Assembly: GCF_035610345.1 (NCBI RefSeq)
Contig: NZ_CP141212.1
Span: 1,431,976-1,495,975, forward strand
DNA from: Sinorhizobium meliloti
GTDB taxonomy: Bacteria > Pseudomonadota > Alphaproteobacteria > Rhizobiales > Rhizobiaceae
DNA: 64,000 bases
Direction: 5' to 3'
Part shown: in pieces, positions 45,140 through 54,635 of the stretch
How the letters are laid out: every line of letters begins with the position of its first letter
How positions within the stretch are numbered: the stretch's first letter is position 1
Program-made: the position numbers and the translations under genes
The notes under the pieces: model-generated
Seen by the model: only the letters and a program-made list of their open reading frames with translations
What the model was told of the DNA's origin: nothing
Database searches by the model: none

Positions 45140-46486
45140 ATGCCAATCAACATCACCATGCCGGCCCTCTCTCCGACTATGGAAGAAGGCAATCTGGCCA
45201 AATGGCTGGTCAAGGAAGGCGACAAGGTTAAGTCCGGCGATGTGATCGCCGAGATCGAGACCGACAAGGCGACGATGGAAGTGGAAGCCGTCGACGAGGG
45301 CACGGTCGCCAAGATCGTCGTTCCCGCCGGCACTGAAGGCGTCAAGGTCAACGCGCTGATCGCGGTTCTCGCCGGCGAGGGCGAAGACGTCGCGACTGCC
45401 GCCAAGGGCGGCAACGGTGCAGCGGGAGCAGCCCCGGCACCGAAGCCGCAGGAAACAGCCGAAACGGCACCGGCCGCCACGCCGGCACCCGCCGCAGCGC
45501 CGGCACCGCAGGCTGCTGCTCCGGCTTCTCCTGCACCCGCCGCCGACGGCGAAGGCAAGCGGATCTTTTCGTCGCCGCTGGCCCGCCGCATCGCTAGGGA
45601 GGCAGGCATCGACCTTTCGGCGATCGCCGGTTCCGGACCGCATGGCCGCGTCGTCAAGAAGGACGTCGAGGCAGCCGTTTCCGGCGGCGCAGCCAAGCCC
45701 GCCGCCGCGCCGGCAGCAGCTCCGGCCCCGGCGACGCTCGCAAAGGGCATGTCGGAGGACGCGGTTCTCAAGCTCTTCGAGCCGGGCTCCTACGAACTCG
45801 TGCCGCATGACGGCATGCGCAAGACGATCGCCAAACGCCTCGTCGAATCGAAACAGACGATCCCGCATTTCTATGTTTCGGTCGATTGCGAGCTCGACGC
45901 GCTTCTGGCGCTGCGCGCCCAGCTGAATGCCGCAGCACCTGAAAAGGACGGTAAGCCGGTCTACAAGCTTTCCGTGAATGACATGGTGATCAAGGCGCTT
46001 GCCCTGGCTCTGCGCGACGTTCCGGATGCGAATGTGTCCTGGACCGATCAGAACATGATCAAGCACAAGCACGCGGACGTCGGCGTTGCGGTTTCAATTC
46101 CCGGCGGCCTGATCACGCCCATCGTCCGCCAGGCGGAGTTGAAGAGCCTCTCGGCGATCTCCAACGAGATGAAGGATCTCGGCAAACGCGCCAAGGAGCG
46201 CAAGCTGAAGCCTGAAGAATATCAGGGCGGCACCACGGCCGTTTCGAATATGGGCATGATGGGCGTCAAGGACTTCGCCGCCGTCGTCAATCCGCCGCAC
46301 GCGACGATCCTCGCGGTCGGCGCCGGCGAGGACCGTGTCGTCGTCAAGAACAAGGAGATGGTCATCGCCAATGTGATGACCGTCACGCTTTCGACCGACC
46401 ATCGCTGCGTCGATGGAGCGCTCGGCGCCGAACTGCTCGCCGCCTTCAAGCGCTACATCGAAAACCCGATGGGCATGCTCGTCTGA
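45140..46486 (+). CDS. pdhC: Pyruvate dehydrogenase E2 component, dihydrolipoamide acetyltransferase
   Basis: E2 transfers the acetyl group from lipoate to CoA and forms the core of the complex. The 448-residue protein has one lipoyl domain (1-78, lipoyl Lys43 in [13 protein letters not shown]), a long Ala/Pro linker, and the peripheral subunit-binding domain (about 136-172, [19 protein letters not shown]). The catalytic domain ends in [20 protein letters not shown] with the active-site His and Asp. The lipoyl regions of PdhB and PdhC are nearly identical in sequence. A terminator follows at 46495-46516. Confidence 0.98.
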   Translation: MPINITMPALSPTMEEGNLAKWLVKEGDKVKSGDVIAEIETDKATMEVEAVDEGTVAKIVVPAGTEGVKVNALIAVLAGEGEDVATAAKGGNGAAGAAPAPKPQETAETAPAATPAPAAAPAPQAAAPASPAPAADGEGKRIFSSPLARRIAREAGIDLSAIAGSGPHGRVVKKDVEAAVSGGAAKPAAAPAAAPAPATLAKGMSEDAVLKLFEPGSYELVPHDGMRKTIAKRLVESKQTIPHFYVSVDCELDALLALRAQLNAAAPEKDGKPVYKLSVNDMVIKALALALRDVPDANVSWTDQNMIKHKHADVGVAVSIPGGLITPIVRQAELKSLSAISNEMKDLGKRAKERKLKPEEYQGGTTAVSNMGMMGVKDFAAVVNPPHATILAVGAGEDRVVVKNKEMVIANVMTVTLSTDHRCVDGALGAELLAAFKRYIENPMGMLV

Positions 46487-46494
46487 TGCGATCC

Positions 46495-46519
46495 GGACCG
46501 GCTTCCCAGCCGGTCCTTT
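46495..46519 (+). terminator. Hairpin after pdhC, probable terminator
   Basis: GGACCGGCT (46495-46503) pairs perfectly with AGCCGGTCC (46508-46516) across TCCC, followed by only three T, so partial read-through into the downstream genes is likely. Confidence 0.6.
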
Positions 46520-46542
46520 CCCCATGAAAAGCGAGTAGGCAG

Positions 46543-47184
46543 ATGAAGACAGTCCTTTGCTACGGTGACAGTCTGACCTGGGGATACGATGCAAGCGGTT
46601 CCGGCCGGCATGCGCTGGAGGACCGCTGGCCGAGCGTGCTGCAGAAGGCGCTCGGTTCGAACGTGCATGTCGTCGCCGAAGGGCTAAACGGGCGGACGAC
46701 CGCCTATGACGACCATCTCGCCGATTGCGACCGGAACGGGGCGCGTGTCCTTCCGACGCTCCTGCACACCCACGCGCCGATCGATCTCATCCTCCTCATG
46801 CTCGGCTCGAACGATATGAAGCCGATCATTCACGGCACCGCTTTCGGTGCGGTGAAGGGTATCGAGCGCCTCGTCAATCTGGTGCGCAGGCACGACTGGC
46901 CGACGGAAACGGAGGAGGGGCCCGAAATCCTCATCGTCTCGCCGCCGCCGCTCTGCGAAACGGCCAACAGCGCTTTTGCCGCCATGTTTGCGGGTGGGGT
47001 CGAGCAATCCGCAATGCTGGCGCCGCTTTATCGCGATCTCGCCGACGAGCTCGACTGCGGCTTCTTCGACGGCGGATCAGTGGCCAGGACGACGCCGATC
47101 GACGGTGTCCACCTCGACGCGGAGAACACCCGGGCGGTCGGCAGAGGATTGGAGCCTGTCGTGCGGATGATGCTCGGGCTTTGA
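46543..47184 (+). CDS. SGNH/GDSL family hydrolase (arylesterase-like)
   Basis: The 213-residue protein has the four SGNH blocks. Block I is CYGDSLTWGYD with nucleophile Ser10, then the Gly of EGLNGRTT (Block II), LGSNDMK (Block III Asn), and DGVHLDAEN (Block V Asp and His). There is no signal peptide, so it acts in the cytosol. Family members hydrolyse esters, thioesters or acetyl groups. It stands inside the pdh-lpd cluster, between pdhC and a GNAT gene, as in other Rhizobiales; a link to acyl-CoA metabolism is speculative. Confidence 0.9.
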   Translation: MKTVLCYGDSLTWGYDASGSGRHALEDRWPSVLQKALGSNVHVVAEGLNGRTTAYDDHLADCDRNGARVLPTLLHTHAPIDLILLMLGSNDMKPIIHGTAFGAVKGIERLVNLVRRHDWPTETEEGPEILIVSPPPLCETANSAFAAMFAGGVEQSAMLAPLYRDLADELDCGFFDGGSVARTTPIDGVHLDAENTRAVGRGLEPVVRMMLGL

Positions 47185-47186
47185 CG

Positions 47187-47768
47187 ATGACGGCTGGCGC
47201 GACCCTCAGGCCTGCGAAGCGAAGCGAGGCAGCGGAACTTGCGATCCTGATCGACATCGCCTCACACGGCTTTGCCTCATGGCTCTGGTACGGCGGCGTT
47301 CTGAGCAAATCCGCGGAAACCGCCTTCGAGCATGGCCGCAACGTGCTGCGTCGGGATACCGGGCCGGGTGCCTGGCGCGATGCGGTGGTGGCCGAAATCG
47401 GAGACGAGATCGTCGGCATGTCGGTTTCCTACGGCATCGATGCATCGATTCTCGAGATCGAGCCGAAACATCCCGTGCTTGCGCCCTTGCTTTTCCTGCA
47501 GAAGCAGGTGGTCGGCCACTGGTTCGTCGATAGCCTCGGCGTTTACCGCCATCACCGTGGTAAAGGCATTGGCCGCGCTCTGCTCGAGAACGAGTTTTCC
47601 CGCGCTGGGCAGGGACCGGTGAGCCTGATCACCGAAAGCCACAATGAAACGGCGCAGGCGCTCTACAGGATGAACGGCTTCGAGGAGGTGGCGCGGTCCG
47701 AGGCCGTGCCGCTCTTCGAAGACAGCAGAAAACACGACTGGGTGCTTTTCACCCGCAACGCCGCTTGA
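47187..47768 (+). CDS. GNAT family N-acetyltransferase
   Basis: The start at 47187 lies 2 bp after the GDSL gene stop, giving 193 residues. The GNAT fold shows LRPAKRSEAAELAILIDIAS at the start, DEIVGMSVSYGI (about 71-82), YRHHRGKGIGRALLENEFSR with the acetyl-CoA loop RGKGIGRALL (about 128-137), and NETAQALYRMNGFEEVARSE (motif B). The acceptor is unknown. The tight spacing with the GDSL and lpdA genes (17 bp) supports a continuing operon from pdhA to lpdA. Confidence 0.9.
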   Translation: MTAGATLRPAKRSEAAELAILIDIASHGFASWLWYGGVLSKSAETAFEHGRNVLRRDTGPGAWRDAVVAEIGDEIVGMSVSYGIDASILEIEPKHPVLAPLLFLQKQVVGHWFVDSLGVYRHHRGKGIGRALLENEFSRAGQGPVSLITESHNETAQALYRMNGFEEVARSEAVPLFEDSRKHDWVLFTRNAA

Positions 47769-47785
47769 CCAAAGGTAGGAAAAAC

Positions 47786-49231
47786 ATGGCTGAGAATTAC
47801 GACGTGATCGTTGTCGGTTCGGGTCCGGGCGGATACGTGACCGCCATTCGTTCGGCGCAGCTGGGCTTGAAGACGGCGATCGTCGAGCGGGAGCATTTGG
47901 GCGGGATCTGCCTCAACTGGGGCTGCATTCCGACCAAGGCGCTGTTGCGCTCCGCCGAAATTCTCGACCATGCCAACCATGCCAAGAACTACGGGCTGAC
48001 CCTCGAAGGCAAGATGACCGCCAACGTCAAGGATGTCGTCGCCCGCTCGCGCGGCGTCTCTGCGCGGCTGAACGGCGGCGTCGCCTTCCTGATGAAGAAG
48101 AACAAGGTGGACGTGATCTGGGGCGAGGCGAAGCTCACCAAACCCGGCGAGATCGTCGTCGGCGCGCCGTCCAAGCCGGCCATCCAGCCGCAGAACCCGG
48201 TTCCGAAGGGCGTCAAGGGAGAGGGGACCTATACGGCCAAGCACATCATCGTCGCGACCGGCGCGCGCCCGCGAGCGCTGCCCGGCATCGAGCCGGACGG
48301 CAAGCTGATCTGGACCTATTTCGAGGCGATGAAGCCGGAGGAGTTCCCGAAGTCGCTGCTCGTCATGGGCTCCGGCGCGATCGGCATCGAATTCGCGAGC
48401 TTCTACCGCTCGATGGGCGTCGACGTGACCGTCGTCGAACTGCTGCCGCAGATCATGCCGGTCGAGGATGCGGAAATTTCCGCCTTGGCCCGTAAGCAGC
48501 TCGAAAAGCGCGGCCTGAAAATCATCACCGATGCCAAGGTGACGAAGGTCGAGAAGGGCGCGAACGACGTCACGGCGCATGTGGAGACGAAGGACGGCAA
48601 GGTCACGCCGATCAAGGCGGACCGTCTGATCTCCGCCGTCGGCGTTCAGGGCAACATCGAGAATCTCGGCCTCGAGGCTCTCGGCGTGAAGACCGACCGC
48701 GGCTGCATCGTCACCGATGGCTACGGCAAGACCAATGTCGCGGGCATCTATGCGATCGGCGACGTCGCCGGGCCGCCGATGCTGGCCCACAAGGCCGAGC
48801 ATGAGGGCGTCATCTGCATCGAGAAGATTGCCGGGGTTCCCGGCGTGCACGCACTCGACAAGGGCAAGATCCCGGGCTGCACCTATTGCGACCCGCAGGT
48901 CGCCTCCGTGGGCCTTACGGAAGCGAAGGCCAAGGAACTCGGCCGCGACATCCGCGTCGGCCGATACAGCTTCGGCGCAAACGGCAAGGCGATCGCGCTC
49001 GGCGAAGACCAGGGCCTGATCAAGACCATCTTCGACAAGAAGACCGGCGAACTCATCGGCGCCCATATGGTAGGCGCCGAAGTGACGGAACTCATCCAGG
49101 GCTTCGTCGTCGCCATGAACCTGGAGACGACCGAAGAGGAACTGATGCACACGGTGTTCCCGCACCCGACCCTCTCGGAGATGATGAAGGAAAGCGTGCT
49201 CGATGCCTACGGCAGAGTATTGAACGCCTGA
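47786..49231 (+). CDS. lpdA: Dihydrolipoamide dehydrogenase (E3)
   Basis: Lpd reoxidises dihydrolipoate with NAD+ in the pyruvate dehydrogenase complex and probably in others. From MAENYDVIVVGSGPGGYVTA (ADP-binding loop) the protein has 481 residues. The redox disulfide is GGICLNWGCIPTKALL (Cys42, Cys47). The NAD-binding loop is VMGSGAIGIEFASF, GIYAIGDVAGPPMLAHKAEH binds the FAD, and HTVFPHPTLSEMMKES holds the catalytic His-Glu pair. It has no N-terminal lipoyl domain. The pdh linkage identifies it as the E3 of this complex. A weak hairpin follows before the YeaQ-like gene. Confidence 0.96.
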   Translation: MAENYDVIVVGSGPGGYVTAIRSAQLGLKTAIVEREHLGGICLNWGCIPTKALLRSAEILDHANHAKNYGLTLEGKMTANVKDVVARSRGVSARLNGGVAFLMKKNKVDVIWGEAKLTKPGEIVVGAPSKPAIQPQNPVPKGVKGEGTYTAKHIIVATGARPRALPGIEPDGKLIWTYFEAMKPEEFPKSLLVMGSGAIGIEFASFYRSMGVDVTVVELLPQIMPVEDAEISALARKQLEKRGLKIITDAKVTKVEKGANDVTAHVETKDGKVTPIKADRLISAVGVQGNIENLGLEALGVKTDRGCIVTDGYGKTNVAGIYAIGDVAGPPMLAHKAEHEGVICIEKIAGVPGVHALDKGKIPGCTYCDPQVASVGLTEAKAKELGRDIRVGRYSFGANGKAIALGEDQGLIKTIFDKKTGELIGAHMVGAEVTELIQGFVVAMNLETTEEELMHTVFPHPTLSEMMKESVLDAYGRVLNA

Positions 49232-49306
49232 TGACGCGCGGCCGTCCGGAACTTTCGGCTTTTTCACGCATTGATTGCATGACATCTACAATGCGGGGAG
49301 GTTTTC

Positions 49307-49558
49307 ATGAGCTTGAATGGCGTAGGTATCCTGGCGGCGATCATCATCGGCGGGCTTGCCGGCTGGCTGGCGGAAAAATTCATGAACAGCCAGATGGGGC
49401 TGTTCGCGAACATCATCCTCGGCATTATCGGCGCCGTGGTGTTGAATTTCATTCTCGCGGCGCTCGGCATGGCTTACAGCGGCTGGATCGCCTATCTCAT
49501 CATCGGATTCATCGGCGCCTGCCTGTTGATCGCGGCGGGCCGCGCCGTCCGAGGGTAG
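49307..49558 (+). CDS. GlsB/YeaQ/YmgE family membrane protein
   Basis: The 83-residue protein has three membrane helices: GVGILAAIIIGGLAGWLAEK, GLFANIILGIIGAVVLNFIL, and GWIAYLIIGFIGACLLIAAG. The glycine spacing and the 'G.lag.laek' start define the YeaQ/YmgE 'transglycosylase-associated' family, often induced by stress and of uncertain function. GGGGAGG precedes the ATG at 49307. A strong terminator follows, so it may form its own short transcript. Confidence 0.88.
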   Translation: MSLNGVGILAAIIIGGLAGWLAEKFMNSQMGLFANIILGIIGAVVLNFILAALGMAYSGWIAYLIIGFIGACLLIAAGRAVRG

Positions 49559-49580
49559 GGCCATTCACCCATCGCTTGCC

Positions 49581-49614
49581 GTCAGGCTGCCATGCAAATG
49601 GTGGCCTGACTTTT
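49581..49614 (+). terminator. Rho-independent terminator after the YeaQ-like gene
   Basis: GTCAGGCTGCCAT pairs with ATGGTGGCCTGAC (one G-T pair) across a GCAA tetraloop, followed by TTTT. Confidence 0.85.
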
Positions 49615-49692
49615 CATGTCCGGCTGTTTATATAAGGCGACAAGGTGCGGGCGGCCTTGTTGCCGCTCGCCCGTCACTATGAAGGAAGACAC

Positions 49693-50664
49693 ATGGTAAC
49701 GGTTTTCGACGCCGTCTCGGATCGGGCGCAGCGTGTTCGTCACCCGGAAAAGGCCCACCGGCCCGACACCGAGGTCCTGCGCAAGCCGGACTGGATCCGT
49801 GTGAAGGCACCGACCTCCAAGGGATATCAGGAGACCCGCTCGATCGTGAAGAGCCATAAGCTCGTTACGGTCTGCGAGGAAGCCGGATGCCCGAACATCG
49901 GCGAGTGTTGGGACAAGAAGCACGCGACGTTCATGATCATGGGCGAGATCTGCACGCGTGCCTGTGCCTTCTGCAATGTCGCGACGGGCAAGCCCAATGC
50001 CCTCGATCTGGACGAGCCCGCAAATGTCGCCAAGGCGGTGAAGCAGATGGGCCTGAGCCATGTCGTCATCACCTCCGTCGATCGCGACGACCTCGACGAT
50101 GGCGGCGCCGAGCATTTCGAGAAGGTCATCTTCGCGATCCGGGAAGCCTCGCCGGAAACCACGATCGAAATCCTGACGCCCGATTTCCTGCGCAAGCCCG
50201 GCGCGCTGGAGCGTGTCGTGGCCGCCAAGCCGGACGTTTTCAACCACAATCTCGAAACGGTTCCGTCCAACTACCTGACGGTCAGACCGGGCGCGCGCTA
50301 TTTCCACTCGATCCGGCTTCTGCAGCGCGTGAAGGAACTCGACCCCACCATGTTCACCAAGTCGGGGATCATGGTCGGCCTCGGCGAGGAGCGCAACGAA
50401 GTGCTGCAGCTGATGGACGACCTGCGTACCGCCGATGTCGATTTCCTGACGATCGGCCAATATCTGCAGCCGAGCCGCAAGCATCACAAGGTCGAGAAAT
50501 TCGTCACTCCGGAAGAATTCAAGTCCTACGAGACGGTCGCCTACACCAAGGGCTTCCTGATGGTGTCCTCGAGCCCGCTGACGCGGTCGTCCCACCATGC
50601 CGGCGACGACTTCGCCCGGCTGAAGGCGGCGCGCGAGAAGAAGCTGGCGGCTGCGGCGGAATAA
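49693..50664 (+). CDS. lipA: Lipoyl synthase
   Basis: LipA inserts sulfur into octanoyl groups on lipoyl domains, here those of PdhB and PdhC. From [20 protein letters not shown] the radical-SAM protein has 323 residues. The auxiliary cluster Cys are in [12 protein letters not shown] (61, 66, 72). The SAM cluster motif is CTRACAFC (87, 91, 94). The R-S-S-Y-like end motif appears as [12 protein letters not shown] (about 298-309). GVAG-type spacing and [13 protein letters not shown] match the family. GGAAG precedes the ATG. It follows a terminator, so it has its own promoter in 49615-49692. Confidence 0.97.
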   Translation: MVTVFDAVSDRAQRVRHPEKAHRPDTEVLRKPDWIRVKAPTSKGYQETRSIVKSHKLVTVCEEAGCPNIGECWDKKHATFMIMGEICTRACAFCNVATGKPNALDLDEPANVAKAVKQMGLSHVVITSVDRDDLDDGGAEHFEKVIFAIREASPETTIEILTPDFLRKPGALERVVAAKPDVFNHNLETVPSNYLTVRPGARYFHSIRLLQRVKELDPTMFTKSGIMVGLGEERNEVLQLMDDLRTADVDFLTIGQYLQPSRKHHKVEKFVTPEEFKSYETVAYTKGFLMVSSSPLTRSSHHAGDDFARLKAAREKKLAAAAE

Positions 50665-50736
50665 GTTCCCGTTCAACGTTGCTGGGAACGAGCCGCGGCG
50701 CCTGGGCGTTGCGGCTTTTCCTGTCCTGGAGGCGGA

Positions 50737-51300
50737 ATGGCGACTTACTTGAGCGATATCGCGAAGGCGGCTTCTTTGCTTTCCGGTGCGAAACGTGTCC
50801 TTGTCATAGGCTGCTCCGGGGGCGGCAAGACGACCCTCGCGCGCTGGCTCTCAGCACGTTTGGACCTGCCATTCGTTTCGATGGACCAGGCGTTCTTCTG
50901 GCTGCCCGGCTGGGTGTCGAGGCCGCGCCAGGAACAAAGATCCTTGATAGCAGAAAGAATAGCAGAGCCGGAATGGATCATGGACGGAACCAATCCGTCG
51001 AGCTTTGACCTTCGGGTACCGCGTGCCGACTTCGTTATATGGGTGCGCATGCCGCGCCGGCTCTGCCTGTGGGGCGTTGCGCGGCGCTGGCTGAAGTGGC
51101 GCGGACGAGCGCGACCGGAAATGGCCGACGGTTGCCCGGAGCGGGTCAGCAGGGATTTCATTCGTTACATCTGGACTTTCGAGCACGAGTTCGCGCCCAA
51201 AATCGCGGCAGAGCTGCGGCGGTATGCCGTCCCGATCCTGGAGATAAGAAGCCAAGCACAAATGCACCGCCTTCTTGATCTTCTCGCGCTGCAGCCTTAA
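50737..51300 (+). CDS. P-loop NTPase, adenylate kinase/topology-modulation-like
   Basis: The 187-residue protein has a Walker A loop GCSGGGKTTLARWLS (25-39), a lid-like RPRQEQRSL segment, and WIMDGTNPSSFDLRVPRADF (about 79-98), the typical 'wi.dGn...t...r...aD.vi.ld.pr' of small kinase-like proteins related to shikimate kinase and FlaR. PRRLCLWGVARRWLKWRGRA follows. The substrate is unknown. The ATG at 50737 lies 72 bp after lipA, with GGAGG before it. Confidence 0.75.
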   Translation: MATYLSDIAKAASLLSGAKRVLVIGCSGGGKTTLARWLSARLDLPFVSMDQAFFWLPGWVSRPRQEQRSLIAERIAEPEWIMDGTNPSSFDLRVPRADFVIWVRMPRRLCLWGVARRWLKWRGRARPEMADGCPERVSRDFIRYIWTFEHEFAPKIAAELRRYAVPILEIRSQAQMHRLLDLLALQP

Positions 51301-51310
51301 CTCACAATCC

Positions 51311-51760
51311 ATGCCCCATTTCGAAACCAACCACGTCGTCAAGCACTCGGCCGAGCAGATGTTCGCTCTCGTCGCCGATGTCGAGCGCTATCCGGAGTTC
51401 CTGCCCCTTTGCGAAGCGCTGAGCGTACGCTCACGCAAGGAGCGCGACGGCAAGGTGCTGCTGCTTGCCGACATGACCGTGGGCTACAAGGCGATCCGAG
51501 AAACATTCACGACGCAGGTGCTTCTCAAAAGGGAAGAGCGGATCATCGACGTCAACTATATCGAGGGTCCGTTCAAGTACCTCGACAATGTCTGGCGTTT
51601 CGAGCCCGTGAACGATAACCAATCGATCGTGCATTTCTGCATCGACTATGAATTCAAGAGCCGCCTTCTGGGCGCGCTTATGGGCTCGATGTTCGATCGC
51701 GCCTTCCGCATGTTCTCCGAAGCATTCGAAAAGCGGGCGGATGTGATCTACGGGACGTGA
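51311..51760 (+). CDS. RatA/COQ10 family START-like protein
   Basis: The 149-residue protein begins MPHFETNHVVKHSAEQMFAL, the usual start of type II toxin RatA and COQ10-like polyketide-cyclase/START folds. VADVERYPEFLPLCEALSVR, split as VADVERYPEFLPLC, and LWRFEP-type segments (LDNVWRFEPVNDNQSIVHFC) match. In bacteria COQ10 homologues assist ubiquinone function; E. coli RatA binds the 50S subunit. The role here is unassigned. It starts 11 bp after the P-loop gene and overlaps the convergent pncC-like gene by 13 bp. Confidence 0.88.
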   Translation: MPHFETNHVVKHSAEQMFALVADVERYPEFLPLCEALSVRSRKERDGKVLLLADMTVGYKAIRETFTTQVLLKREERIIDVNYIEGPFKYLDNVWRFEPVNDNQSIVHFCIDYEFKSRLLGALMGSMFDRAFRMFSEAFEKRADVIYGT

Positions 51761-52245
51761 GCCAGTTCTGCGACCAGATCGAGCGCCGTATGCACGGTGG
51801 CAAGCCGCACCGCAGCTCGGCCGATGTCTCCGTAACGCATCTCCCGGTGAACCGTCGCGCCGTCACGGGCGGCGGCGGCGAGATGAACGAGGCCAACGGG
51901 CTTCTCGGCGGAGCCGCCGCCCGGGCCGGCTATGCCCGTAACGGCTATGGCGATATCGGCGGCTGAGTGCGAAACCGCGCCGCGGGCCATTTCGATGGCC
52001 GTCTCACGCGAGACGGCGCCATGTGCGGCAAGCGTTGCGGGATTAACGCCAAGCATCTCGACCTTGGCTTCGTTGGAATAGGTGACGAAGCCGCGGTCGA
52101 CGACGGAGGACGAGCCTGCGATTTCCGTCAAGGCGCCGGCGATCAGGCCGCCGGTGCAGGACTCCGCCGTCGCCAGCTTCAGTCCGAGGGAGGTGAGATC
52201 CCGGATTATAGCCCGCGCTTTCTCTTCAGTATCGGTCGTCCACAT
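51748..52245 (-). CDS. CinA C-terminal domain (PncC-like nicotinamide-nucleotide amidohydrolase)
   Basis: The 165-residue single-domain protein starts [20 protein letters not shown], then [20 protein letters not shown] (about 23-42), the CinA-C signature with Ser28 and the Cys of [43 protein letters not shown] and [20 protein letters not shown] complete the fold. PncC deamidates nicotinamide mononucleotide for NAD recycling. The start lies 20 bp inside the ispDF 3' end, which implies translational coupling. Confidence 0.9.
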   Translation of the reverse strand: MWTTDTEEKARAIIRDLTSLGLKLATAESCTGGLIAGALTEIAGSSSVVDRGFVTYSNEAKVEMLGVNPATLAAHGAVSRETAIEMARGAVSHSAADIAIAVTGIAGPGGGSAEKPVGLVHLAAAARDGATVHREMRYGDIGRAAVRLATVHTALDLVAELAHVP

Positions 52246-53458
52246 CGGGCTTGCTCCGTGATGCATAGACGACGGTCGCGGTGGCGATCGCCGCAATTCC
52301 TTCGTTCCGCCCGACAAAACCGAGTTTCTCGTTGGTCGTCGCCTTGACCGAACAGCGGTCGAGCGAAATGCCGAGTATCGCTGCAAGGTTTTCTCGCATC
52401 TGCTGACGGTGCGGCCCGACCTTGGGCGCCTCGGCGATCAGCGATATGTCGGCATTGGTAACCGTGCCGCCGCGCTCGCGGACGATCTGCGCAGCGTGTT
52501 CGAGAAAGATGCGCGAAGCCGCGCCCTTCCATTGCGGGTCGGATGGCGGGAAGTGGTCGCCGATATCGCCGGCACCGCAAGTGGCGAGCAGGGCGTCCGT
52601 CAAGGCATGCAGGGCTACGTCCGCGTCGGAATGGCCGGAGAGTTTGCGGTCGTGGGGGATGAAGACACCACAGAGGGTTACGCCGTCGCCGTCCACGAGT
52701 TGATGCACGTCATAGCCGTTGCCGGTGCGCACATCGGGAATGGCCATGCGGGTCAGTTTCTCGTCTGCCATCGACAGGTCCCTCCGGAGCGTCAACTTGA
52801 AATTGTCCACGGTTCCTTCCACCAGAAGGACGGGGATGCCGGCCCATTCGGCGATCGAGGCGTCGTCCGTAAAGTCGGACCTGCCGCTTGCCGCTGCTTG
52901 CCGGTGAGCGGAGAGAATAGGCTCGAGGCGGAAGCACTGCGGCGTCTGTGCGGCATAGAGATCGGTTCGCGGAACGGTCTCTGCGACGAGGCCGGCCGCC
53001 GTCGTACGCTTCAGCGTGTCGGCGACTGCAATTGCCGGCAGGAGGGCCTGGGCGCCGCCACGAAGCGCCGCACCGCAGCGATCGAGCAGTGCATGATCGA
53101 AAAAGGGTCGCACCGCGTCGTGGATCATCACGTATTCCACGCCTGTAGCGGCGACCGCTTCCAGACCGGCGAGCACCGAAAGCTGGCGTGTCGCTCCGCC
53201 GTGGACCACTGTCAGCTCCGAAGTTGCCGCCATCCGCCGGCGAGCCGCCGCGAACAGCTCTTCATCGTCCGGGTGGATCACGACGACGACAGGTCCCGTT
53301 CCGGGCCATGTCGCGAAAATGTCAAGCGTATGGGCGATAACGGGGCGATCACCGATCGTGCGGTATTGCTTCGGTCCCTCGGCCGACTGGCCGGCGCGCT
53401 CGCCGCGGCCGGCCGCAACGATCACGACGCCGCAGGAGAACTGTTCTTCGCCTTGCAT
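52226..53458 (-). CDS. ispDF: Bifunctional IspD/IspF isoprenoid enzyme
   Basis: This 410-residue fusion carries two steps of the MEP isoprenoid pathway. The IspD cytidylyltransferase part (about 9-235) starts [20 protein letters not shown] with the CTP-binding glycine-rich loop and continues [16 protein letters not shown] and the [19 protein letters not shown] block. The IspF cyclodiphosphate synthase part (about 250-405) begins [20 protein letters not shown] with its metal-binding Asp and His, then [19 protein letters not shown] and [20 protein letters not shown]. The fusion is known for alphaproteobacteria. The start MQGEEQFSC at 53458 is chosen as the common N-terminus; Met residues up to 53581 are in frame. 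The overlap with the pncC-like gene suggests an operon. Confidence 0.95.
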   Translation of the reverse strand: MQGEEQFSCGVVIVAAGRGERAGQSAEGPKQYRTIGDRPVIAHTLDIFATWPGTGPVVVVIHPDDEELFAAARRRMAATSELTVVHGGATRQLSVLAGLEAVAATGVEYVMIHDAVRPFFDHALLDRCGAALRGGAQALLPAIAVADTLKRTTAAGLVAETVPRTDLYAAQTPQCFRLEPILSAHRQAAASGRSDFTDDASIAEWAGIPVLLVEGTVDNFKLTLRRDLSMADEKLTRMAIPDVRTGNGYDVHQLVDGDGVTLCGVFIPHDRKLSGHSDADVALHALTDALLATCGAGDIGDHFPPSDPQWKGAASRIFLEHAAQIVRERGGTVTNADISLIAEAPKVGPHRQQMRENLAAILGISLDRCSVKATTNEKLGFVGRNEGIAAIATATVVYASRSKPDVDDRY

Positions 53459-53621
53459 CTTCTGTATGTGGTCCCGCATTCGCCAATATTCGCCGTGATG
53501 TACCGCGAAGGTCCTGCCATGGCCAGCCATGCGAGGAATTTTGTCCCGCGCGTCGAAAAGGCTTGGCAAGCAGAAGAACAATGTCTAAAAATAGTGCACG
53601 ATTTTCATGTGCCTGAAAGAT

Positions 53622-54635
53622 ATGCATTTGCCCTCGACGGCTTTTTCACCCTCGCTTCTGATCGGGAATGTCGAAATCCGCAATCGCGTAGCACTCGCGC
53701 CGATGTCCGGCGTGACGGATCTGCCCTTTCGTACGCTTGCCTGGCGTTTCGGGGCCGGGTTCGTCGTGACCGAGATGGTGGCGAGCCGCGAACTGGTCGA
53801 TAATGCCGCCGAATCCTGGGCGCGGCTGAAGAACTCCGGCATCAATCCTCACATCGTGCAACTCGCCGGGCGTGAGGCGCATTGGATGGCCGAGGCGGCG
53901 AGGATCGTCGAGGCCAATGGCGCCGACATCATCGACATCAACATGGGCTGCCCTGCGAAGAAGGTCACCGGCGGCTATTCCGGATCTGCGCTGATGCGCG
54001 ATCCGGATCACGCGCTTTCGCTGATCGAAGCGACGGTCAACGCAGCCACGGTCCCGGTAACGCTCAAGATGCGCCTCGGCTGGGACGAGAATTCGATCAA
54101 CGCGCCGCTGATTGCCCGCAGGGCCGAGGAGGCAGGCGTGAAGGCGATCACCATTCATGGACGCACACGCATGCAATTCTACAACGGCAAGGCCGATTGG
54201 GATGCGATTCGCGCCGTCCGCGAGGTGGTCTCCGTTCCGCTGATTGCCAATGGCGATGTGGGTTCGGTTGCCGATGCGCACGAGATCCTGCGCCGGTCGG
54301 GTGCGGACGCCGTCATGGTCGGTCGATCGTGCCAGGGGCGGCCGTGGCATGCCGGCGTTCTCGCCGGCGCTGCGGCTCACCCGGATGCGTCGGGCGTCGC
54401 CTGCATATTTGCGGAGCATTACGAGATGATGCTCGAATTCTACGGCGTGGAGGTCGGGCTGCGGACCGCCCGCAAACACGCGGGCTGGTATCTCGATCGT
54501 TTCGCGCCCGAGCTTCCCGCTTCGGAAAAGGCCGCGATTTTGACATCGACCGATACGGCTTTCGTGCGCGACAGCGTGGTAGCCGCCATTGCTCGCTCCG
54601 GCGATGCGGCGGCGAGGGAGGAGATTGCGGCATGA
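53622..54635 (+). CDS. dusB: tRNA-dihydrouridine synthase DusB (NifR3)
   Basis: The FMN enzyme reduces specific uridines in tRNA. From [20 protein letters not shown] the protein has 337 residues (an upstream ATG at 53607 adds five). The core shows [40 protein letters not shown], and [19 protein letters not shown] block [10 protein letters not shown] with the catalytic Cys. [20 protein letters not shown] and [16 protein letters not shown] bind FMN phosphate. Rhizobial nifR3 is classically the first gene of nifR3-ntrB-ntrC. Here the stop overlaps ntrB as ATGA, matching that operon. The start faces ispDF across a 150-bp divergent promoter gap. Confidence 0.95.
   Translation: MHLPSTAFSPSLLIGNVEIRNRVALAPMSGVTDLPFRTLAWRFGAGFVVTEMVASRELVDNAAESWARLKNSGINPHIVQLAGREAHWMAEAARIVEANGADIIDINMGCPAKKVTGGYSGSALMRDPDHALSLIEATVNAATVPVTLKMRLGWDENSINAPLIARRAEEAGVKAITIHGRTRMQFYNGKADWDAIRAVREVVSVPLIANGDVGSVADAHEILRRSGADAVMVGRSCQGRPWHAGVLAGAAAHPDASGVACIFAEHYEMMLEFYGVEVGLRTARKHAGWYLDRFAPELPASEKAAILTSTDTAFVRDSVVAAIARSGDAAAREEIAA

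Noticed and set aside
46725..47186. In-frame upstream extension of the GNAT gene through the GDSL gene
   Set aside because: It overlaps the well-supported GDSL hydrolase in another frame; the GNAT fold starts at 47187.
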